From contig JBOZIK010000001.1 in NCBI GenBank assembly GCA_051453625.1, positions 139,257,329 to 139,321,328 of the forward strand: a DNA stretch of 64,000 nt, read 5' to 3'. Numbering within the stretch: the first letter of the stretch is position 1; every line of letters begins with the position of its first letter. The position numbers were made by a program, and so were the translations under genes. Source of the DNA: Welwitschia mirabilis. Its lineage: Eukaryota > Gnetophyta > Gnetopsida > Welwitschiales. Under the pieces are notes generated by a model that was not told the DNA's origin, did no database searches, and saw only the letters and a list, made by a program, of their open reading frames with translations. This document shows positions 58,823 to 64,000 of the stretch, piece by piece.

Positions 58823-59859
58823 TGGGTAAAGATTCCTAAAAAAAAAAAAAAGAGTCAAGAAGGCTGCAACTAGAAATCCCTCTTACTTCTACCAAGAGAT
58901 ATCTAAGAAAAATATAAAGAAGCTCTTAGAAATGTTTGATAAGAAAATAGTCTATTAAGAGTGATCTGTTGCTACTTCAAAGCTTAGAGAACTCAAGGAA
59001 TGATTTAGCTCCTAAGAGATTAGGATCTCAGTTATTTTATTAGTGTTTTTGATTTAGTATATCCATTTCTTACCCATATGTTTTACAGTAGTGCTTCTTA
59101 TGATCATGATTTAGGAACTCTTAAAACCTATATTTTGGAGAAATGGCTAAGGATCATTGCAAATATTATTTCAAATATTATAAATCTACTCAAAGGAGAT
59201 TATGAAGAGTTTTAGCCTCTTCATGACTCCATAGAAGATAAGCTAGAAGTTAGAAGAGAAATATATGGTAAGTCACAATCATAAAAACATATCATTTCTT
59301 CTTCCTTGCTTACTTCCAAATACCATTTTCTTTATTTGATCTTTACTTATAACTTTTTGCCTTTGGCGGATTACCGTGATGAAGCCCTCAACTAAAAGGC
59401 ATATTTTATGTATTTAGTAGGGACTAAGCACTTCATTGATGCTCCTATATCATACTACAAAGTATGATATCTCAGTTGGAATACCATAGGACTAGGACCT
59501 TACCCTACTCTATGTTGATTACTAATATGTGCTACCATTTTCATATGCCTTTTCATTCTAAGCTTGAAACCCTTCAACCCATGGCACCCATTAGATGTAT
59601 GACATTGTCTCACATGCATATCTTTGTCCCTTTTAAAAAGTCTTCAAAATTACTCCTTTCTAAAAAAGCCTTTCTTGATGAGACTCTTTTATACCTTAGG
59701 CAGATTGACTCTCATATTAGGCATATGAAGGAAGCCTTCATTGTAGTTAGGTATGAAATTATTGATACTTTAGAGAAAGCCACTAGCTCAGCGAGAATGG
59801 TAGGTGAAGAAGAGGAAGAAGATTTTGAAGAGGAAGAAGAAGAGAAGGAATCTCTTTAG
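58823..59859 (+). pseudogene. Second frame: plant transposon-protein-like, Glu-rich tail
   Basis: Begins ATGGGTAAAGATTCC, then a Lys-rich start across an A run. Blocks read in order are SKNIKKLLEMFDKK with a following V-E-S-V stretch, PYVLQ/LLMIMI-type text, TLKTYILEKWLRI, PLADYRDEALN, AYFMYLVGTKHFIDAPISYY and, in the open part from 59464, TRTLPYSMLITNMCYHFHMP. The last four resemble the plant 'putative plant transposon protein' family (its RDEVSYxEAFLxDxILxGR and RVLPYGxxLTxVF blocks). The C-terminus is acidic (EEEEEDFEEEEEEKE, stop at 59857-59859). Function unknown. The family match is from memory of its pattern. Confidence 0.6.
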
Positions 59860-60426
59860 ATTTTTTTTCCTATATGCTTATGTTTGTTCTCTACTTTTGC
59901 TTGAGTGTGTTTTTCTCTTCGTTGTCATTGATGTTAAAAAGGGGAGAATTAGTTGTATTTATTTTATTCTTTTAGGTATAATTTGCTCTTGATGAGCACT
60001 TTTACTCTATAATACTTAACTTAATAAAATAAAAATGTACTTAGTCTTTATGCTTTCAAGTTGGGTTTTAATATTTTTCTAGTGTAATTTAAATATTCAT
60101 ATAAACTTAAATTTTCTAATATGTTAACTCTTAAAGGATTCATATGATGTTTATACTATATTTAAAATGAACTCTAAATTGTCAATGATCAAATTATTAA
60201 ATTTTATATGATCAAAAGTGTTCTTCTCGTAAATATTATTTTTCTTAACACTCCAAATGTGTACCTTAAATTTTTTTTATTTTAGAACAAAATAAGACTT
60301 ATTAAAATGTCTTCATAAGGTTTAATATTTTTGCAAAACTTAATAAGAATTTCATGAGGGGAATTTTTCTCATTTTAAATATTTTTACAACTACGAATGT
60401 TTGCCATCAATGTCAAAGAAGAATAT
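59860..60426 (+). other. 3' untranslated part with two purine tracts
   Basis: An aaaaaggggagaatt run occurs at 59,936-59,950, 480 bp before the LTR, and a decayed purine tract (caaagaagaata) directly before it at 60,414-60,426. The second is in the right place to prime plus-strand synthesis; the first may be an inner copy. The 62-codon frame at 59,804-59,992 is an out-of-phase reading of the Glu-rich tail. Confidence 0.6.
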
Positions 60427-61874
60427 TGTTAGATTATGTTTTGCCAATTAATGCCAAACTAATGTTTTGTATGAAGTGAATTTTCTATATCTTGTATAGA
60501 AAATATTAATCACTTATAAGTTAGATGCTAAAGCTAGTAATATCACATTTTGATCCCTAGAAACCTATCAATTTACTTATCTTCTTAAGGGATCAATCAT
60601 ACTTTTAAGGAGTCGACTATAAATGGAGCATACTCTCAATATTGAACTAAATTCAGAGAGGTCGACTGAATTTCTAAGGTGTCAACTGAACCTATGAACT
60701 TAAGAGTTAGTATCCCTGAATGATTATCAAGGGATTAATGGAATGTTTGAGGGATTGACTAGACCTAAGCACTATGCACTTGATATCCCTAAGTCGATCA
60801 TCAAGGATCGACTGAACACCTGAGGTGTTGACCAGACCTAATGCATAAAATTGGAATGGATTTTTATTAGGACAAGTAAATGACTAGACAGCTATGCGGG
60901 TGACTAGATGAGAGATTAACTAGACCCTGAGGGGTTGACTAGACATAGAGCCATAAGAAAATAGAATGACCAAAACGTTCACTCAGGTAGTCTATTTAAG
61001 TCATGGCACGAGGAGGGGTTGACCAGATGTTTGAGGGTTTGACCAACTAGATTAAAAATAAAATTTTATATCATTATGTATTTATTTTATATCCATTTAC
61101 AACCATTAGAAGAACATTTTTAATTATAATAAACTCCAAAATCCTTCTAGTATAAATATCCAAGAGAGAAATCTCTAAAAGAACTTTTCAACTTTTTGAT
61201 CTTTAGTCAAACAATTTGAAAAACTGTGATTTATCACTATACTAGCTTGGCATTGTATTTCTAACAAAGGACAAGCTAACATATTTTGTATTTATATAAT
61301 CATGATGAGATATTATACTTTATCATTGTATCATCTATAGGAGAAAATCTTCATTACAATTATTGTATTGAATAATGAGTGATATATTTCATCATTACTA
61401 CCACACATTGTGAAAGGTTGAGACTTAGCCTATAAAAGTCTATTAAGAGGTTGAGACTTAGCCTACAAAAATTCATTAAAAGGTTAAGACTTAGCCTATG
61501 AAATTCTATTGAAAGATTGAAACTTAGCCTACAAAAATCCATTGAAAAGGTTGAAACTTAGCCTATAAAAGTCTATGTGTAAAGGTTACAAGTGAACCTA
61601 TAATACTTGGAAGAGTTAACAAAGATCTGGATTAGGCTTAGTGATAAGCTAATTATCAAGAGTGGAGTAGGGAATTTCTCAAACCACTATGAAACTTGCA
61701 TGCATCTAATTGGTATTTTTATGCTTTATGTTATTTTCAATTTTTACCTTTATTTTTTCTTCTTATGCACGAGCTTTTTAGTGTTTTATTTTGAGCAAGT
61801 TTTTTAATGTAAGATTATTTAAACATTTATAAAGAACCTATTCATCCCTCCTCCTAGGGTTATCAATCCCCAAA
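60427..61874 (+). repeat. 3' LTR, 1,448 bp
   Basis: Starts tgttagattatgttttgcc and ends cccaaa (last C of CA lost). It is colinear with the 5' LTR, including the gtcgac motifs (about 60,610-61,040), the TATA-like agtataaatatcc (about 61,150), the 33-bp array (61,417-61,590) and the ctcctaggg end block. Confidence 0.9.
61417..61590. repeat. 33-bp tandem repeat in the 3' LTR, five units
   Basis: The same unit as at 55,761 (gttgagacttagcctataa plus aagtctattaagag), five copies. The 60-codon - strand frame at 61,360-61,542 is its by-product. Confidence 0.9.
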
Positions 61875-61880
61875 AACAAC

Positions 61881-64000
61881 TATTACAAATCCTTATATCA
61901 CATAAATCTTCCAATTAATACATCCAATAAAGAAGAAAAGCATACAAAATGACACCTAGTTTTTCATTGCATCCTTAGCTCCTTTATGNNNNNNNNNNNN
62001 NNNNNNNNNNNNNNNNNNNNNNNNNNNNNNNNNNNNNNNNNNNNNNNNNNNNNNNNNNNNNNNNNNNNNNNNNNNNNNNNNNNNNNNNNNNNNNNNNNNN
62101 NNNNNNNNNNNNNNNNNNNNNNNNNNNNNNNNNNNNNNNNNNNNNNNNNNNNNNNNNNNNNNNNNNNNNNNNNNNNNNNNNNNNNNNNNNNNNNNNNNNN
62201 NNNNNNNNNNNNNNNNNNNNNNNNNNNNNNNNNNNNNNNNNNNNNNNNNNNNNNNNNNNNNNNNNNNNNNNNNNNNNNNNNNNNNNNNNNNNNNNNNNNN
62301 NNNNNNNNNNNNNNNNNNNNNNNNNNNNNNNNNNNNNNNNNNNNNNNNNNNNNNNNNNNNNNNNNNNNNNNNNNNNNNNNNNNNNNNNNNNNNNNNNNNN
62401 NNNNNNNNNNNNNNNNNNNNNNNNNNNNNNNNNNNNNNNNNNNNNNNNNNNNNNNNNNNNNNNNNNNNNNNNNNNNNNNNNNNNNNNNNNNNNNNNNNNN
62501 NNNNNNNNNNNNNNNNNNNNNNNNNNNNNNNNNNNNNNNNNNNNNNNNNNNNNNNNNNNNNNNNNNNNNNNNNNNNNNNNNNNNNNNNNNNNNNNNNNNN
62601 NNNNNNNNNNNNNNNNNNNNNNNNNNNNNNNNNNNNNNNNNNNNNNNNNNNNNNNNNNNNNNNNNNNNNNNNNNNNNNNNNNNNNNNNNNNNNNNNNNNN
62701 NNNNNNNNNNNNNNNNNNNNNNNNNTGCAAGGAACATGATTATGATTACTCATCAATTAGAATCATCTTATGTAATGTTCTCTCATAACATATTTAAGTA
62801 AGCTAATTGCACATAAGTAGAAGAGATTAAAATTATCATAATTATGCATAGATATTTCCTTTTTTTTTTGGAGGTTTTATCCCATGATTGTGGAACTCAC
62901 AACAGAGAGTATTTCTCTCTAAGAATCAAACAACTAGTTACTTCAATGAAATTTAACTTTTTACTTAATATCAACATCATTGATCAAAAAGATGATCATG
63001 TGTAAGGCTTACAAATGGCTAGTTAAGAAGACTTAATACAAACACTTAATAGATTAGAATTCACAAGATTCTCATAACACATTCATACAAAACATAAACT
63101 CTACAGACTCATAGAAGACTCTGACAAAATATTAATAGAAGAATATAAGGTTTTATAAAATATTCATCACACACATGAAAATACAAGACATATTGCACTC
63201 CTTCAAAATTTACAAGATAAAAATACAAAGAAAAGAAATTCAAGAACAAATCATACAAGTATTTACAAAGAAGGGTAAGGATCACACATATCCTTAGCTG
63301 AACTCCAAGGTACTCCTAGTTGTATCCAAGCTTTACATGATTACAATTTGTAAAGTATACACCTATGACTATAATAATTGGGGAATTTAAGTATTTATAA
63401 CATAGGACTAATGGTAGGACTAACAATAAGGCTTAAGTTCTACAAATAGTTTGGGTTTCCTTAACCATCCTTTCCAAGCTTGGTCACTAGATATAAACAA
63501 TAATTTAATAATATCTTACAAATAAATCTAATTACATGAGATAAATTACAAGGATAAATACTTTAGTTCACATGTAATTACTATTACATGAATCAGATAT
63601 AATTAAGAAAAATCTATATCAAGTTGGAGTTAGTTTTCAAAATAAGTTAAGAAATCCAATGTTAAATTGCATGAGTAGAAAAACATGCATAAGTAATCAT
63701 AAATTTCATAGTTAACTCAATATTTTAATTAATTAACTAAATATAATAGTTATAAGTTAATATTCTAATAAATTCTAAAATGAATAATCAAGCAAATACC
63801 TAATTTAACTTTTACCTCTTTTTACATATATTATTATTTTTAAACAATTTGAGACTGGACATATTTATTACTATTATCATATTTTTAATATTTAATTATT
63901 TATCATAATTAACTAGAAAGATTTTATAAACTTAGAAAAATCTAGACATGATATAAATCTACAATTTCATTAGGTTTATCTTTAACATTTTGTAACTAAA
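61881..64000 (-). repeat. Right LTR of the long-LTR element, outer part
   Basis: Resumes tattacaaatccttatatca and stays colinear with 45,962 to about 47,440 to the window edge, apart from the 737-N gap at 61,989-62,725. The open frames reported over the gap are N and are not genes. Confidence 0.85.

Larger units (their letters stand above)
54775..61874 (+). mobile_element. Full-length non-autonomous copia element with captured frame
   Basis: Two LTRs of 1,446 and 1,448 bp flank a 4.2 kb internal region. The 5' flank ataac and 3' flank acaac form a 5-bp target repeat with one change; the empty site elsewhere reads gcaac. A tRNA-Met primer site follows the 5' LTR, and a decayed purine tract (caaagaagaa) precedes the 3' LTR. 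Gene order is gag, zinc knuckle, protease start, gag-pre-integrase link, then an unrelated second frame. Integrase, RT and RNase H are absent, so movement would have needed enzymes supplied by a relative. Confidence 0.9.
45218..64000 (-). mobile_element. Long-LTR retroelement, - strand, extends past the window
   Basis: LTR starts tgtaatgtccaacatttt (45,218) and tgtaatatccaatatttt (49,957) match over about 150 bp. The primer site complement (aacctaggctctaataataa) lies directly left of the second, so the element reads right to left. The left LTR (45,218 to at least 47,440) matches a split right LTR (49,957-50,100; about 54,385-54,774; 61,881-64,000). The LTRs are at least 2.2 kb, while the internal part (about 47,440-49,929) is at most 2.5 kb with no gene seen. 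This fits a large non-autonomous derivative. Confidence 0.65.

Noticed and set aside
59804-59992. 62-codon frame with a hydrophobic end
   Set aside because: It is an out-of-phase reading of the Glu-rich tail of the second frame and its downstream DNA.
61956-62801. Long open frames on both strands
   Set aside because: They are almost entirely N from the assembly gap at 61,989-62,725; so are the frames at 31,495-32,104.
1-64000. CRISPR arrays, bacterial operons or a phage
   Set aside because: No regular repeat-spacer pattern and no ribosome-site-led tightly packed genes. The tandem arrays have no unique spacers, and all recognised proteins are plant LTR retroelement proteins.
1-64000. Plastid or mitochondrial DNA, suggested by AT-richness
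   Set aside because: No organelle gene, tRNA or rRNA was recognised, and the DNA is full of nested LTR elements, which marks it as nuclear.
1-64000. tRNA or rRNA genes
   Set aside because: Only tRNA-complementary primer sites were found. The text near 7,900-8,090 that recalls a tRNA T-arm is too degenerate and has no cloverleaf partner.

Overview
This window looks like nuclear DNA from a flowering plant. It is very AT-rich, contains no intact host gene that I can find, and is built almost entirely from old LTR retrotransposons inserted into one another. The evidence for a plant is the mix of element types: Athila-like Ty3/gypsy elements primed by a TGGCGCC-type tRNA site, and Ty1/copia elements primed by initiator tRNA-Met with the long LTRs usual in plants. 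I cannot name the species. Almost every reading frame is a fossil, broken by TAG/TAA/TGA at places where the family has Gln, Arg or Trp. That is the pattern expected from long deamination of methylated cytosine in silenced elements.

Layout. 1-2,210: 3' end of a copia-type element with its 3' LTR. 2,280-5,990: Athila-like gypsy on the + strand (gag tail, protease, RT, RNase H, part of integrase). 6,000-8,190: non-coding, with a possible primer site. 8,200 to about 13,200: second Athila-like element on the - strand (RT, protease, gag, PBS, probable 5' LTR). 13,250-15,980: third gypsy fragment on the + strand (RT, RNase H, integrase). 15,990-24,346: mostly unassigned AT-rich DNA with two weak coding-like traces.

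24,347-42,426 is a three-part nest. A - strand copia element has its 5' LTR at 41,533-42,426, and its 3' LTR at 24,347-26,728 is split by a solo LTR of another copia family. Its RT gene is split by an 8.6 kb Athila-like element (29,268-37,854) that keeps gag and protease but no RT or integrase.

45,218 to the end is a second nest. A - strand element with LTRs of at least 2.2 kb (left copy from 45,218; right copy from 49,957 and running off the window) had its right LTR invaded twice: by a - strand gypsy element (about 50,153-54,200) and by a + strand copia element (54,775-61,874). The left LTR copy still shows the empty site of the copia insertion.

The most unusual element is that last copia. 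It has gag, a zinc knuckle and a protease start, but integrase, RT and RNase H are absent. In their place is a different, broken reading frame that resembles the plant-specific 'putative plant transposon protein' family and ends in a Glu-rich tail. No element here looks able to move by itself. Five runs of N (1,148-1,160; 28,982-29,056; 31,546-32,072; 35,660-35,669; 61,989-62,725) are assembly gaps.
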